64,000 bases of DNA from Hofstenia miamia (taxonomy: Eukaryota; Xenacoelomorpha; Acoela). Location of the stretch: assembly GCA_004352715.1 (NCBI GenBank), contig SCFE01000050.1, positions 301,342-365,341 of the forward strand. The letters are read 5' to 3'. Under the pieces are notes generated by a model. That model ran no database searches. It saw nothing but the letters and a program-made list of their open reading frames with translations, and was not told the DNA's origin. Position numbers and translations under genes: made by a program. The stretch's first letter is position 1. Each line of letters opens with the position of its first letter. This document shows positions 33,043 to 45,202 of this stretch, piece after piece.

Positions 33043-33628
33043 AGAAAGAAAACAAATTTTATTGTATCATCAGTTTCATATTTACTAAACTACATAAAGA
33101 ATAACTTAATTTTTTTAATATATTCATTATTCTAATTAAGTCAAGTGATCTATTTGCATCTGAAGTATTTGTACCAGGATTAACGAAAAAGAACATTATA
33201 GTTTTAAAACGACCTACTATCTATTCGTTATATTTCAAAATTTAACAAATATAATTTATTTTTAATTGTCAATAATGCCCAAAACGCAATTTAAAAAGCA
33301 TCAAAAAAGATAATCGATGATGCTAATAATTTTTTTAATGAAAGATTTCTTAAAAGCGCTATGGTTATTACTAAAAAATTACTAAGATCAACTTTATGAC
33401 ACAGGGACATGGATCCTTAGAATTTTCTTCTTGGTGATTCAAAATAGAAAACTACTAAAAAATATTTGTTACCAAACAAATGTTTCTAATATCTAAGCGT
33501 GAACAAAGTGGTTTAACGACAAAGTAGAGTCAATCATTTTCACCAACTCCCTGTGTTTTGTCAACACTGAGCAATGATTAAGCTGATATTAGTTCTTTTT
33601 GCAAATTTTATCTTTTTAGGTAAAACAC
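33043..33628. other. Spacer, nothing recognised
   Basis: AT-rich sequence between the hAT-like end and a copied LINE segment. Confidence 0.35.
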
Positions 33629-33824
33629 CCCCTCCACTGAAAAGATCTATTGCTTTACGCAGCAAACTTTTTATAATCTATTTACTATTTCAATTACTCG
33701 CTTAAATTAACAAAATGGTTGTAATTTTTTTGTGTCCTTATATTCTTGGAAGGGAACTCTCCATGCCCCACAGATATGCCGCAGTACTATCACATAAAGT
33801 ATTATACACTAAGACCTTCCTTAC
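33629..33824 (+). repeat. Copy of LINE segment 35039-35234
   Basis: 196 bases identical or nearly so to the 3' end of the LINE ORF1-like frame and its following sequence (CCTCCACTGAAAAGATC to AAGACCTTCCTTAC). Both copies run straight into a TA microsatellite, and this one then enters a gap (33859-33951). This suggests a collapsed or duplicated contig end rather than an independent insertion. Confidence 0.85.
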
Positions 33825-33858
<34 letters not shown>

Positions 33859-33975
33859 NNNNNNNNNNNNNNNNNNNNNNNNNNNNNNNNNNNNNNNNNN
33901 NNNNNNNNNNNNNNNNNNNNNNNNNNNNNNNNNNNNNNNNNNNNNNNNNNNTATATATATATATATATACATATA
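33825..33975. repeat. (TA)n microsatellite with 93-N gap
   Basis: TA array interrupted by N at 33859-33951. Confidence 0.95.
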
Positions 33976-34660
33976 TATTGTATCATAATCTCATAATTTC
34001 AGGGATGTAACACCTTTGTATTATTAATAGTCATTATGAGAAGTGTCTTCGGGGCTATTTATTATGTGTTAATCCGTGTCATTTATGCTTATTTTGAATG
34101 GTCGCTAGCTTTCGAGTCATCAATTAGTGCGTGCTTATATTAATTTGAATTTTTATTCGATGCTCGATCGTCTGCCTAGCACTTTTTGTTTGCAGTAAAT
34201 ATTTGTAAGCCTTGTAAGTGTGATATCTGCCTTGCATTAGGTGAAACACTTGTCAACAAGCCAAGTTGAGCCGACCTTGAGCACTGCATTGGATATTCAA
34301 TGAGCCCAAAAAATGCCTTATTTGGGCAAATCAAACTTACAGGTTTACTTGTTAATTTGATTATGTAGATTTTTCTTCTTTTTTGTTCAATACACCTTTC
34401 TTATATTCTCATTTTAAAAAATATTTAATAATAGTAAAAGCTACGTAAAAATACTGAAAGCGCAATATCTTTAAAAATTTATTGAGCGAAGATTGACTTC
34501 ATTGAAAGGTTTTAAATGGCAAGCCGAACCGAGCTTAAAATTTTCTGCACGTTGACAATTCTAATGTGAAAAGCAACCACGCGGGAGTGCTCGGCCTCAT
34601 CTTTAAGTTAGGTAACTCCTATGATTACCGATAGCAATTAAGACTTGACAATGCAACATC
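33976..34660. other. Possible 5' UTR of LINE; no gene
   Basis: Lies upstream of the LINE ORF1-like frame. No sustained reading frame was recognised; it may include the 5' part of the LINE. Confidence 0.3.
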
Positions 34661-34676
34661 AACTTCCCTAACAATA

Positions 34677-35120
34677 TTGTGTAAAAAATTGTGTGATTTT
34701 CAACAAGACGGTTGGTTTTGTTTACTAATGATTAAAGACATTGTTCTTTCAAATGAGTCCAGTTTGGTGTGGTCAACATGCATATCTAATGATGTTACTA
34801 AATTTATATGTTCTAACTGTGGTGTATCATACCTCTTAAAGAAATGTTGTGATCTTTCCCAGAACTGTATTAACTCAATTCTTCAATACCATCGACACTT
34901 TTTAATCTTCTGTTCCAAATGTGTTGACAATGAAAAGAAATCTCTCTTTGCAGATGCTGCAGGGCATTCTTTTTCTCCTGAATTAGCTAAGCTAGAATCA
35001 ATTCAGGCTGATACTCAATTTATGATTCATGATCTCAACCCCTCCACTGAAAAGATCTATTGCTTTACGCAGCAAACTTTTTATAATCTATTTACTATTT
35101 CAATTACTCGCTTAAATTAA
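34677..35120 (+). pseudogene. LINE ORF1-like, zinc-finger region
   Basis: The 147-residue frame holds FICSNCGVSYLLKKCCD and, 25 residues later, IFCSKCVDNEKK. That is CxxC, then Cys and His positions, then CxxC, resembling the PHD-like zinc finger found in ORF1 of some CR1/L2-type LINEs. It sits about 460 bases upstream of an endonuclease region on the same strand, the expected ORF1-ORF2 order. The first codons may not be the true start. It is a relic; the downstream ORF is broken and a TA array sits between them. Confidence 0.6.
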
Positions 35121-35233
35121 CAAAATGGTTGTAATTTTTTTGTGTCCTTATATTCTTGGAAGGGAACTCTCCATGCCCCACAGATATGCCGCAGTACTAT
35201 CACATAAAGTATTATACACTAAGACCTTCCTTA

Positions 35234-35234
<1 letters not shown>
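35039..35234 (+). repeat. LINE segment copied at 33629-33824
   Basis: Source or partner of the 196-base copy 1.4 kb upstream. It is followed at 35235-35282 by a TA array. Confidence 0.85.
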
Positions 35235-35284
<50 letters not shown>

Positions 35285-35583
35285 TAAGGCCCTCCATAAG
35301 TTTACAAGACCAATTATACTTGACGTCGGCTCTGAATGGCTAAAGAGATGCATCATATACCGTTATCTGCTTAAAAATTTTAATACATTCAAAATGTTTA
35401 TTAAACCGGATTTAAATTCTGCCTATTGCGTTTTGGAGAAACAACTCTTGAAACTTCATTATGATTAATAATGATTGTGGCAAATCTCGTTTAAAACTCA
35501 CGAACCTTAAACTTTATAGGGATGGCTCTTTATATGATCATACTAAATCTGTTAGTTTTCCTCAATAACTACCTATTCCTAAA

Positions 35584-36260
35584 GCCTGTTCTCTTAATTT
35601 TCTCTACACTAATTGCCAGAGCTTGTTAAATGTCAAACGTCGTTTAGATCTATTTTCTTATATCACTTGCTTCAACAGAATATCATTTTACTAACAGAGA
35701 CCTGGTTTGATAATAGCGTACAAAGTTCAATTTTACCTTCCCCTTTATTTTACTCAGCAGCTAGATGTGACAGATCTTCCTCTCTCGATCATGGTGGTTG
35801 CATCATTTTTGTCAGTTTTGAACTCTCATCCTACCAGATTTCTTTTGACTCAAACTTTGATTTCATCTGTGGTACCATCATCGACCTTAAACTGAAGCAG
35901 TTTTATTACTTTGTCTCTATATTCCGCCTCATAGTAGCAGTTTTTACCTTTTGAAAACATAATTTAAGCTCTTGATTTTGCTTACAACTTTGGATGCCCT
36001 TTCAGCCTTAGTCATTCAATCTCTTCTGATAACCTGATAAATCATGTTTTTGATGATTCTCAACTTCCTAATGTTGATTGGGCATCTCATAGCTCCCCTC
36101 ATCAATTTGATGATTCCATCATTGATCACTTTCTTGATAGTCAATTTGAACAGTTGATTGATTTTCCTACTCACTCTTGTGACAATACTCTGGATCTAGT
36201 TTTTTCTAATTTCGAACTTATTGTTTGTGATGTAGTTTCCCCTTCGATTTCTTTCTTTTA
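35584..36260 (+). pseudogene. LINE ORF2 apurinic-type endonuclease
   Basis: The domain starts LNFLYTNCQSLLNVKRRLDL. A frame change follows, then ILLTETWFDNSVQSSILPS (TETW carries the catalytic Glu) and RCDRSSSLDHGGCIIFVS, all classic blocks of the LINE AP endonuclease. After another break come LPNVDWASHS (part of the GDFNxPxxDW block, with the Asp-Phe-Asn damaged) and the terminal CDNTLDLVFSNFELIV. The reverse transcriptase that should follow is absent after 36260. Together with 34677-35120 this is the 5' part of a LINE, probably the same broad clade as the 3' end at 5.8-6.7 kb. Confidence 0.8.
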
Positions 36261-37470
36261 ACTTGTATTATATTAAATGGAGTCAAAATAAAGTCAGCTA
36301 AGCTTGATGATTCACATTAGACAGAGGGTTCAAGGAGTCTACATTCACCAGCTTTGTCTTTGGGTGACAAGCAACCAACCAGGAAACACACTGGGCTTTC
36401 CTTATTTTAAGGAAACCTCCGGGTACAGTTAGTAGTTAACTTTTAACAATACAACATCAGCTTCACTTATAAGTAGAAAATCAGACTTTTTGAATATATC
36501 ATGCCAAAAAGGGATTGTAGGCTTTTACATTTATTTATTATATAAGACCTGAGGAGATGACAAACATTTATTGTGGACTGACATTAAGGCTTTGACCAAT
36601 TCAGGGGTTTCCCTTGGGAGACTTCCTTTACAACTCAACCTAAAATTTGCTTTGGTGAGAGGCCATGTTCTTTAATAATAATAACAAAAATAGTGTATAT
36701 TTTAAATCATAGATCTACAATTTAAATTTAAGAAACTGCACATGTACGGTATAAACTGATCATTCTTTTTCGCGCTCAACAATATAGAACACATAGTTTT
36801 ATTGTTTTGAAGGCTGTCTATAGACCGCACCATATTCTCTGCCATTGTCAGATTGGAAAAAATTTACGAAATGAAATCAGGTATATTCCTGGATTACAGT
36901 TGAAGAATTTTTGTCACTGCATTTACTTTCAGCTTGATTGATAATAGACTGGATCTTACTATCAATAGTTTTCCAAGGTTTAACCATTACATGAAATATT
37001 TTTTGCTACAAAATATCGTGAAGTAGTATGCATTGTAGTGCTGCCTTTCATCAAAGGAAATGTTTTTTAGATTTTGTGGCAATTTGCATTTCATTCGACC
37101 ACATATTCCATGCATTCTCAAGAAAATTTATGGGTGAAGTCAAATGCATGCAGGAGTATGCTCTGCGCTTTGTCCAGATAACATGTAGTACAATCTAACA
37201 CGTCAGGAACATAGATGATTTAGACTTGTAGGCATAAAGTTCAATATTCACCATTGATAGCAGTTTCTCCTTATGTATACTTAAGATGGTATATTTAAAA
37301 AATATAGTGCGGGTACAGAACTAATAGCAAAGGGCCCTAAACTTTGTACATCAATTTCTTTAATCTTAGGAATACAAACTAGGTATGAATATTTACAAAA
37401 AGCAAAGATGAGCCCAGCAGCTACCTAAATATTGCTTAGTTAATTGTTGTTATTAATAGGTTTCTCTGTT
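36261..37470. other. About 1.2 kb, nothing recognised
   Basis: Sequence after the LINE endonuclease. No coding or terminal-repeat signal can be supported. Confidence 0.35.
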
Positions 37471-37479
37471 ATTGGCTGC

Positions 37480-38248
37480 CTCCTTGAGTCACTCGTTAAC
37501 TATCTCTTGTGTTTTATTAAATGGAGTCAGATCGTTCATAATGATTAACTTGGCTATTCCACAATATTGCATTAATGAATTCTGATATCCAGCCAGGTAT
37601 AAGGTATTTGCATATGGAACAAATACCAACTCAATTTCATGCTATTTTCTTATTGTTAGTCATTCCTTCTGAGATATTATTCAAATAAAATACTCAAACT
37701 ATAACTTTTAGACCGAATATTGGCTAGTTTTTCACAGGCTTTCCTGTTGAATACTGCACCAAACCTTGACTTTATTTCAGTACAGCTGAAATATACACTG
37801 ATCTGAAAAAAAGTCCTGAAAACTGTAGTTTCAGCAAAGTTTCTGTAAAACTCAGTTGTCTTTCGTCGTGCAAATCTGTGATATTCAATAAATTTTAGGC
37901 AATTTCTTCTTTATACCTGATCTAGCCAGTTACTGATACATTGTTGAATTGTGAACAGAAATTTTAGTACTTTCAATAAACTGTTGAACTGTGTCTCCTC
38001 CAGGTAAAAAATATGATTTACCAAAGATAAGTTTGTAAATCTCTACTTTTGATGTCCTGAAGTATTCAAAGGATAGCCACTTCCAGCTTTTCTTTTGAAT
38101 GATCCGCCGAATTTTAAAGTTTCTGTAGAAAGCAGTCTTTGGGATGCCTGATGCTCTGTATAAAAAACTATAAAGTTGGTCGACATTGTGATACAGAAAT
38201 TGAACTGTCTCGTTCGTTCAGCACGACCAATTTAAGGAGAAGTGTGGG
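37480..38248 (-). pseudogene. Heavily decayed transposase-like relic
   Basis: Minus-strand text includes FLYRASGIPKTAFYRNFK and IRRIIQKKSWKWL (helix-turn-helix-like), then IHNSTMYQ, LARSGIKKKLPKIY, NYSFQDFFSDQCIFQLY and KVKVWCSIQQ. The order (DNA-binding helices, 'SGxKKKLPK', 'FSDxxxFxL', 'VKVW') resembles Tc1/mariner transposases. Stops are frequent and no ends could be found. Part of it is repeated across the 21-N gap. Confidence 0.4.
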
Positions 38249-38429
38249 NNNNNNNNNNNNNNNNNNNNNTTTCTTTTGAATGATCCGCCGAATTTTAAAG
38301 TTTCTGTAGAAAGCAGTCTTTGGGATGCCTGATGCTCTGTATAAAAAACTATAAAGTTGGTCGACATTGTGATACAGAAATTGAACTGTCTCGTTCGTTC
38401 AGCACGACCAATTTAAGGAGAAGTGTGGG
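38089..38429 (+). repeat. 160-bp exact repeat flanking a 21-N gap
   Basis: 38089-38248 and 38270-38429 appear identical (TTTCTTTTGAATGATCC to AAGTGTGGG), separated only by 21 N. This is the pattern of an unmerged contig overlap. Confidence 0.93.
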
Positions 38430-39460
38430 GTTTATTTAAACTCAAATCCAATTACCATCAAAGGATACATTGTCATATGCTCTACAGATCATACTCTGAT
38501 CATTGTCATATCAGAGCAACACAACAAAAAATATTAACGAAAAGCAAAACTCTCCAACAGTTCTATTTTTGCGACAAGGTATGCCAAATGTTTGGGGTAG
38601 GGAGAAATTATTTACAATCATACTTGTAATGACCATATTTGCATACAGATATACGACACTTATTAAGCATATTTAATCCATAATGTTATAGAACAATCGA
38701 TTAATTAATCTGTATGTGTGTGTGTGTGTATGTGTGTCATCACTTATGCTGACAGTCGTGCCTGTTTGCACATACCTTATGCTTACCTACTGACTTCTGC
38801 TGACGACTTATTAAACCTACCCAAATGCAGAAAATTTAACTAAATTAACATATAGCCATTCATTTTTTGAATTTGTTTAATTTTTAGTTAAATTGTCGCT
38901 TTTAAACAAAATAAAGTAAAATTTTTACAAAAAAAATCCGACGTCAGCATAAGTCATTTCATTACACAATTCATACACGGATTTAAACGTGCGCCATCTA
39001 GCGTGTATTATCGAGTCATTATAAGTAATAGTGAAAAATTGCATGTGTATGAAAATATTAATGAATTATTCCTTTAGTATTGACTTGTCGCATGTTTTAA
39101 TTAATGCACTAAATGAATACTTAACACATTATATAGATATTTAACGTAGAATGAATTCATGTATCATATAACCAGGAAAAAAATTTTGAGCAGTGCCGAA
39201 AAATGCCGATTTAGGCCACAATAATGTTGAAAGAAAAGTTCAATTTTAGGGCCAGAAATTCCATGAAACCTACAATTTCGTAATGAAAAGGAGCAATTTT
39301 TTGGAATGACTTTTTTTCAGTTCTAAATATATTTTTGGCTGATTGTCCAAACATCTGTGACAAAACTATAAAAAACTCATTCTTAGCAGTTAAAATAAAT
39401 CTCTTTAATTCTTTCAACACTTTATCCTCTTGAATACATTTTTTAAATTTCTAAGCATCC
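38430..39460. other. About 1 kb, nothing recognised; short (TG)n
   Basis: Contains a short TG microsatellite near 38713-38736 and AT-rich sequence. No gene seen. Confidence 0.4.
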
Positions 39461-39470
39461 TTATGATTAT

Positions 39471-39838
39471 TAGGGGTGTACGCAGGTCACTTGTGCTAAG
39501 CTTTATATATATTAAATTTATAAATAAATATAATTGATTATATTTTAATAGACAAGTATATTTGATAATAAAAGAAATACTGCATTATCAATAGTATCCT
39601 ATACCACTATAAGTAACACTGTAAAGTAACACTATGCATGCAATAAGTAGTTATGAACAGTCAAAAGTGATGATAAAGATTCAGAATATTATTTTTCGGT
39701 GCATATCAATTAATTTTTAGCTTTGTGTCAAATTTTTCGCGGGGCATGCGGAAAAACAGATTCACCCGTTACCCGCGTGACCTGCCAGAATTATTTACTT
39801 CTTTGACCCGTGACCTGCATGGCCCGCGGACACCCCTG
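39471..39838. mobile_element. hAT-type MITE, 368 bp
   Basis: The left end TAGGGGTGTACGCAGGTCAC and the reversed right end CAGGGGTGTCCGCGGG, plus AGGTCACGGGTC inside, are inverted copies. The flanking 8-mers ATGATTAT and ATACTTAT match at six of eight positions, as for an old hAT target duplication. It has no coding capacity. Its length matches the MITE at 15918-16282, but its termini differ. Confidence 0.75.
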
Positions 39839-39956
39839 ATACTTATTTTTGCCATGAAAAATGCTTACCAAAAATGTCAAAATAATGCCGTAATTTTTTT
39901 TCTTGATTATAACTAATAATCATCAATCAATTGGAGATAAAATGCTTTTGCTTTAA

Positions 39957-41000
39957 AATATATATATATATATATATATANNNNNNNNNNNNNNNNNNNN
40001 NNNNNNNNNNNNNNNNNNNNNNNNNNNNNNNNNNNNNNNNNNNNNNNNNNNNNNNNNNNNNNNNNNNNNNNNNNNNNNNNNNNNNNNNNNNNNNNNNNNN
40101 NNNNNNNNNNNNNNNNNNNNNNNNNNNNNNNNNNNNNNNNNNNNNNNNNNNNNNNNNNNNNNNNNNNNNNNNNNNNNNNNNNNNNNNNNNNNNNNNNNNN
40201 NNNNNNNNNNNNNNNNNNNNNNNNNNNNNNNNNNNNNNNNNNNNNNNNNNNNNNNNNNNNNNNNNNNNNNNNNNNNNNNNNNNNNNNNNNNNNNNNNNNN
40301 NNNNNNNNNNNNNNNNNNNNNNNNNNNNNNNNNNNNNNNNNNNNNNNNNNNNNNNNNNNNNNNNNNNNNNNNNNNNNNNNNNNNNNNNNNNNNNNNNNNN
40401 NNNNNNNNNNNNNNNNNNNNNNNNNNNNNNNNNNNNNNNNNNNNNNNNNNNNNNNNNNNNNNNNNNNNNNNNNNNNNNNNNNNNNNNNNNNNNNNNNNNN
40501 NNNNNNNNNNNNNNNNNNNNNNNNNNNNNNNNNNNNNNNNNNNNNNNNNNNNNNNNNNNNNNNNNNNNNNNNNNNNNNNNNNNNNNNNNNNNNNNNNNNN
40601 NNNNNNNNNNNNNNNNNNNNNNNNNNNNNNNNNNNNNNNNNNNNNNNNNNNNNNNNNNNNNNNNNNNNNNNNNNNNNNNNNNNNNNNNNNNNNNNNNNNN
40701 NNNNNNNNNNNNNNNNNNNNNNNNNNNNNNNNNNNNNNNNNNNNNNNNNNNNNNNNNNNNNNNNNNNNNNNNNNNNNNNNNNNNNNNNNNNNNNNNNNNN
40801 NNNNNNNNNNNNNNNNNNNNNNNNNNNNNNNNNNNNNNNNNNNNNNNNNNNNNNNNNNNNNNNNNNNNNNNNNNNNNNNNNNNNNNNNNNNNNNNNNNNN
40901 NNNNNNNNNNNNNNNNNNNNNNNNNNNNNNNNNNNNNNNNNNNNNNNNNNNNNNNNNNNNNNNNNNNNNNNNNNNNNNNNATATATATATATATATATAA
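39957..41000. repeat. (TA)n microsatellite with 1000-N gap
   Basis: TA dinucleotides on both sides of N 39981-40980. Content unknown. Confidence 0.95.
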
Positions 41001-41900
41001 CCTCAGCAACTGCAAGAAGGGAAACATTTGTGGATAAACAATTATTCTGAAAATAGTTACCACTGGACATCAATATTCATTGGACGCCGTTATGTGCTAT
41101 CTGACTTAACAGACACTACCAAATATTTTATTTGAATATTCTTACCAAGCATTTTAGCAAGCTGAAAATATGGTCAACATAAGCTGTACATGAGATTTTA
41201 GGAAAGGAGCGGCATTTGTTCAAGAGATCATTCAGCTATGGCTGGCCGAGGCACGCTCTGGAGGAGTTCGGTATTAGACTTAGGCAAATGAAATATTGAG
41301 CTTATTTAATGGCAATTGACTTTGTTTTGAAAGAAATCGGTTTGAACATATTAGATGTTTGCTTAAAATTATTCACTTTAGCAAAACAAAAAAATAGAAT
41401 AGAATTATTTATTGTGTATAGAAAATTGGCATTCATAAACATTTCCACAAAAGTTGCTAATACTACACTCAGTGCGTCAGCAACATTATAATGGTACAAA
41501 AAACAACACCATGAGTTAAGAATTTATAGTTTAGCCAGTTTTTTGCTAATTAATGATGCTTTTTTTAAAAAATTGAAGTCCTTTCTATTAAAGAATACCT
41601 ACCTTAAAGAAACATTGTTTTTACTTTTTGAATGCTCAAGAATGAAATTTTGAACACCGGTACGTCAAGTTGTGATAAATGATTGTAATAATATGAATTT
41701 ACCAATAGGTAATTGTACTGGGCAGCTGAACAAAAAAATTAATGAGAACGAATACAAACTAATCAATATATTTAAGCTACTTAAAAATTTTATTAATTTT
41801 GCAAATGCTCAGTATGACAAGCATTATGCTATCGGTATTTGCCAATGTCATTGAGTAAAATTTATAACATTACGGTATTACATAAATCTCATTCTTTGTT
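41001..41900. other. No gene recognised
   Basis: Short open stretches such as 41309-41491 and 41672-41854 show no family resemblance. The region leads into a LINE fragment. Confidence 0.35.
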
Positions 41901-41904
41901 GTGA

Positions 41905-42140
41905 TGATCATGAAATGCATTTGAACGGTAAGAAGTATCACGAACTAGTGATATCTTTTTGCGAGATTTCGAATCACTATTGGAAATTAAATATAATGAA
42001 TATCATTGAAAACGAGTTAAAGCTACCAAGCTCTTGGGAGTCATATTTCAGTTAGATCTAAAATGGAATAAAAATAGCTACTATCTCGTCAAGAGAGCTT
42101 CCAAAAGATTACATTTTAACTTCCACAACCTTTCTATTTC
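41905..42140 (+). pseudogene. CR1/L2-like LINE reverse-transcriptase end
   Basis: Reads EMHLNGKKYHELVISF, then with one frameshift VKATKLLGVIFQLDLKWN and VKRASKRLHFNFHNL. These are the 'MxLNxxKCxEMxIxF', 'KLLGVxxxxDLxW' and 'KASxRLxxLxxL' blocks after the RT palm in CR1/L2-type LINEs. It is a short fragment cut by the gap at 42187. It differs from the LINE at 5.8 kb (KDLGV, LSWSSH). Confidence 0.78.
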
Positions 42141-42186
42141 CTCTGCCAACTCCCTGTACTGGTCTATCTTTTTTTTCTCTTTGCTT

Positions 42187-43186
42187 NNNNNNNNNNNNNN
42201 NNNNNNNNNNNNNNNNNNNNNNNNNNNNNNNNNNNNNNNNNNNNNNNNNNNNNNNNNNNNNNNNNNNNNNNNNNNNNNNNNNNNNNNNNNNNNNNNNNNN
42301 NNNNNNNNNNNNNNNNNNNNNNNNNNNNNNNNNNNNNNNNNNNNNNNNNNNNNNNNNNNNNNNNNNNNNNNNNNNNNNNNNNNNNNNNNNNNNNNNNNNN
42401 NNNNNNNNNNNNNNNNNNNNNNNNNNNNNNNNNNNNNNNNNNNNNNNNNNNNNNNNNNNNNNNNNNNNNNNNNNNNNNNNNNNNNNNNNNNNNNNNNNNN
42501 NNNNNNNNNNNNNNNNNNNNNNNNNNNNNNNNNNNNNNNNNNNNNNNNNNNNNNNNNNNNNNNNNNNNNNNNNNNNNNNNNNNNNNNNNNNNNNNNNNNN
42601 NNNNNNNNNNNNNNNNNNNNNNNNNNNNNNNNNNNNNNNNNNNNNNNNNNNNNNNNNNNNNNNNNNNNNNNNNNNNNNNNNNNNNNNNNNNNNNNNNNNN
42701 NNNNNNNNNNNNNNNNNNNNNNNNNNNNNNNNNNNNNNNNNNNNNNNNNNNNNNNNNNNNNNNNNNNNNNNNNNNNNNNNNNNNNNNNNNNNNNNNNNNN
42801 NNNNNNNNNNNNNNNNNNNNNNNNNNNNNNNNNNNNNNNNNNNNNNNNNNNNNNNNNNNNNNNNNNNNNNNNNNNNNNNNNNNNNNNNNNNNNNNNNNNN
42901 NNNNNNNNNNNNNNNNNNNNNNNNNNNNNNNNNNNNNNNNNNNNNNNNNNNNNNNNNNNNNNNNNNNNNNNNNNNNNNNNNNNNNNNNNNNNNNNNNNNN
43001 NNNNNNNNNNNNNNNNNNNNNNNNNNNNNNNNNNNNNNNNNNNNNNNNNNNNNNNNNNNNNNNNNNNNNNNNNNNNNNNNNNNNNNNNNNNNNNNNNNNN
43101 NNNNNNNNNNNNNNNNNNNNNNNNNNNNNNNNNNNNNNNNNNNNNNNNNNNNNNNNNNNNNNNNNNNNNNNNNNNNNNNNNNNNNN
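42187..43186. other. Assembly gap, 1000 N
   Basis: Separates the LINE fragment from the gypsy element; the 3' LTR of that element is probably hidden here. Confidence 0.95.
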
Positions 43187-43500
43187 ATTTCGTTTCTAAG
43201 ATCTTGTAGTTGTACATTTATTGGTTTCCCATGTGTGTACAGCTGGTCCAGTGTTAATAAATTTATATACCATGTCTCAGGGTCATATCTAGATTTATTT
43301 CTCACTGCCCTCTGAGGCAGTATTCTTTGGCTCGGGTCATCATCTGTGATTTCCGGTGTGTATTCATCATCGAATTCTTCTTCATGTACACTATCTAAAT
43401 CATACATATCGTATATAATCTCATTGCCTTTAATTTGGCATATTTTAAATTCAGCTTTGTCATCTATTCACATTTCTTCAATGTCTGCTGTTGCTCTCTT
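43187..43500 (-). pseudogene. Gypsy pol C-terminal tail
   Basis: The frame from 43407 reads MYDLDSVHEEEFDDEYTPEI and then ILPQRAVRNKSRYDPETWY, an acidic linker followed by a basic patch, as is common at the end of gypsy pol after integrase. It runs into the gap. Its frame differs from the integrase frames, so at least one frameshift separates them. Confidence 0.6.
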
Positions 43501-43543
43501 CAGGTTTTGAAAATGTAAAAGTCTATTGTTATCTAGCATGTAT

Positions 43544-44066
43544 TCATTGTTTGGTAGTGTTTGTGTTATCGTGTGGGGGCTGGACCATACTGTTTTCAAC
43601 TTCCGGACTTGGTTTGTGTCTACTAGTTTGATTGTGTGCATGACCATAGATTTTTTTATTATAATTGCATTGTTGTCTCACTGCCGACTTCTTTATGTTG
43701 TGACACATTGTTTCATGAATTCCTGTGATCTGATTTCTTAATTGTTGAATGTATGCATTATCCAATTTCCCGCTGTAATTGGTATACTGCATTGAGAGCG
43801 GGGTTGTTGCCTCTCTTCCGAACATGGCTTTGAACAGTGATACTCCAGTTGTTGCATGTACCAAGGGTGTTGTAATAATATTCGATCATTTTGATAACCT
43901 CTCTCCATTTATTTCCTCCTATTCGTGTTGTCACCACCCTAATCAGCTTGATCAATGTTCGGTTAAGTCGCTCCACTGCTCTGTTTGGCCTGAGGGTGAT
44001 AGGTGGTTGTCCATTTGCTTGTGATTTCCAATAGTTTTGCCATTTCTTGGAAAAGTCCACTCTCAA
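43544..44066 (-). pseudogene. Gypsy integrase, C-terminal part, frameshifted
   Basis: The first frame (from 44066) contains RAVERLNRTLIKLI, with the third catalytic residue (Glu) of the integrase triad, then WREVIKMIEYYYNT. A shift into the next frame gives VHATTGVSLFKAMFGREATT, the conserved block after the integrase core. It follows directly on the frame at 43963-45202, which it overlaps. Confidence 0.82.
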
Positions 44067-45202
44067 ATTGAGGGCCTTTATCTGTTATGATCGTCTCCAT
44101 CAGTCCCAGTCTCAGTATCAATTCCTTTAAGACTAGCTCGGCTGTGGTTTCCACTGTGGTGTTTTGCATTGGGACCATTCTTGCATATTTGGTGAAGTTG
44201 TCCACCATTACTAGTTGGTACTGATAACCTTTGGCGTCTTTTGATAGCATCTCCAGATCTATGTGAACTATTTCATTGGGTTGATTCATGATGATTTTCT
44301 CTAGTGGTGCTCGTTGTGTTGGAAAATGCTGTTTGTTGTTTAGGAGGCATGTCGTGCATTTGTTAATGATGTCTTCCACGACTTTCCTGACAGCTGTTGT
44401 TATGAAACGAGCGTTAAATGTTTTCTCTGTTTGTGTTATTCCTAAGTGGCCCTTCTTGTGGATTTTTCGTATTAGTTCCCTCTTGAAGTAGTCTGGTCTC
44501 ATGATTTGGTTATTTCCAGCTTTGACATATTGCAGTCCATTCTTGTTGATCTTCCACTTGTAATGTTCATAATATCCTGCCTTTATTTTAGATAGTGTTG
44601 TTCGCAGCTCTTTGATCTTCTTCATAATCTCGCTTAGGACTATATCGTCTTTTTGTTTGTCCACTATCTCCTGTTCTGTTATTTCCTCTCTTATGAGTAT
44701 TGGTAGCACTGCTTGACCCTTCTTATCAACATTTATCTCTGGTAGCCCCTCATATTCGGTGTGTGGCAGGAACTGAAATTGTTTCTTTTCTCCATCTGTT
44801 TTTGTTGCATCCCTTTGGTACTCTGGGAGTGATGTCCAGAAATCCGCATTGTTGTGTAATGTGCCTTTTCTGTGTTTGATCATAAATGTGAATTCATTTA
44901 GATACTTGATCCACCAGGACACTATTCTGGATTTGTCTCCTGAAAATTTTTTCAACCAGGCCAGACCACTATTATCTGTTTGTACTCTAAACTCCGTTCC
45001 TATGAGGAATTGTCGAAATTTTTTGATGCTTTCAATCAGCATGAGCATTTCTACTTTAGTGGAGCCGTAGTTCTCTTTGCTGGCCCTCAGCTTGTGGCTG
45101 AAGACCTGGATGGGTACTTTTTTCCCGTTTCTTATTTGGCCCAATGTTGCTCCAATTGCCACCTTACTTGCATTGCAATCTAATATAAATTTCTCATTGT
45201 AA
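43963..45202 (-). pseudogene. Gypsy RNase H and integrase N-terminal/core
   Basis: RNase H starts DYNEKFILDCNASKVAIG; the first catalytic Asp (normally in TDAS) is Asn (codon 45172-45174). Later RNase H blocks are STKVEMLMLIES (Glu) and VQTDNSGLAWL (Asp), followed by MIKHRKGTLHNNADFW. The integrase zinc-binding HHCC is visible as IHKKGHLG and then CTTC. Core residues are Asp in VHIDLEML and Asp in ITDKGPQFES. The frame is lost after TTTYHPQA, where the next frame supplies the Glu. It would copy and integrate the element in the nucleus if intact. Confidence 0.88.
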
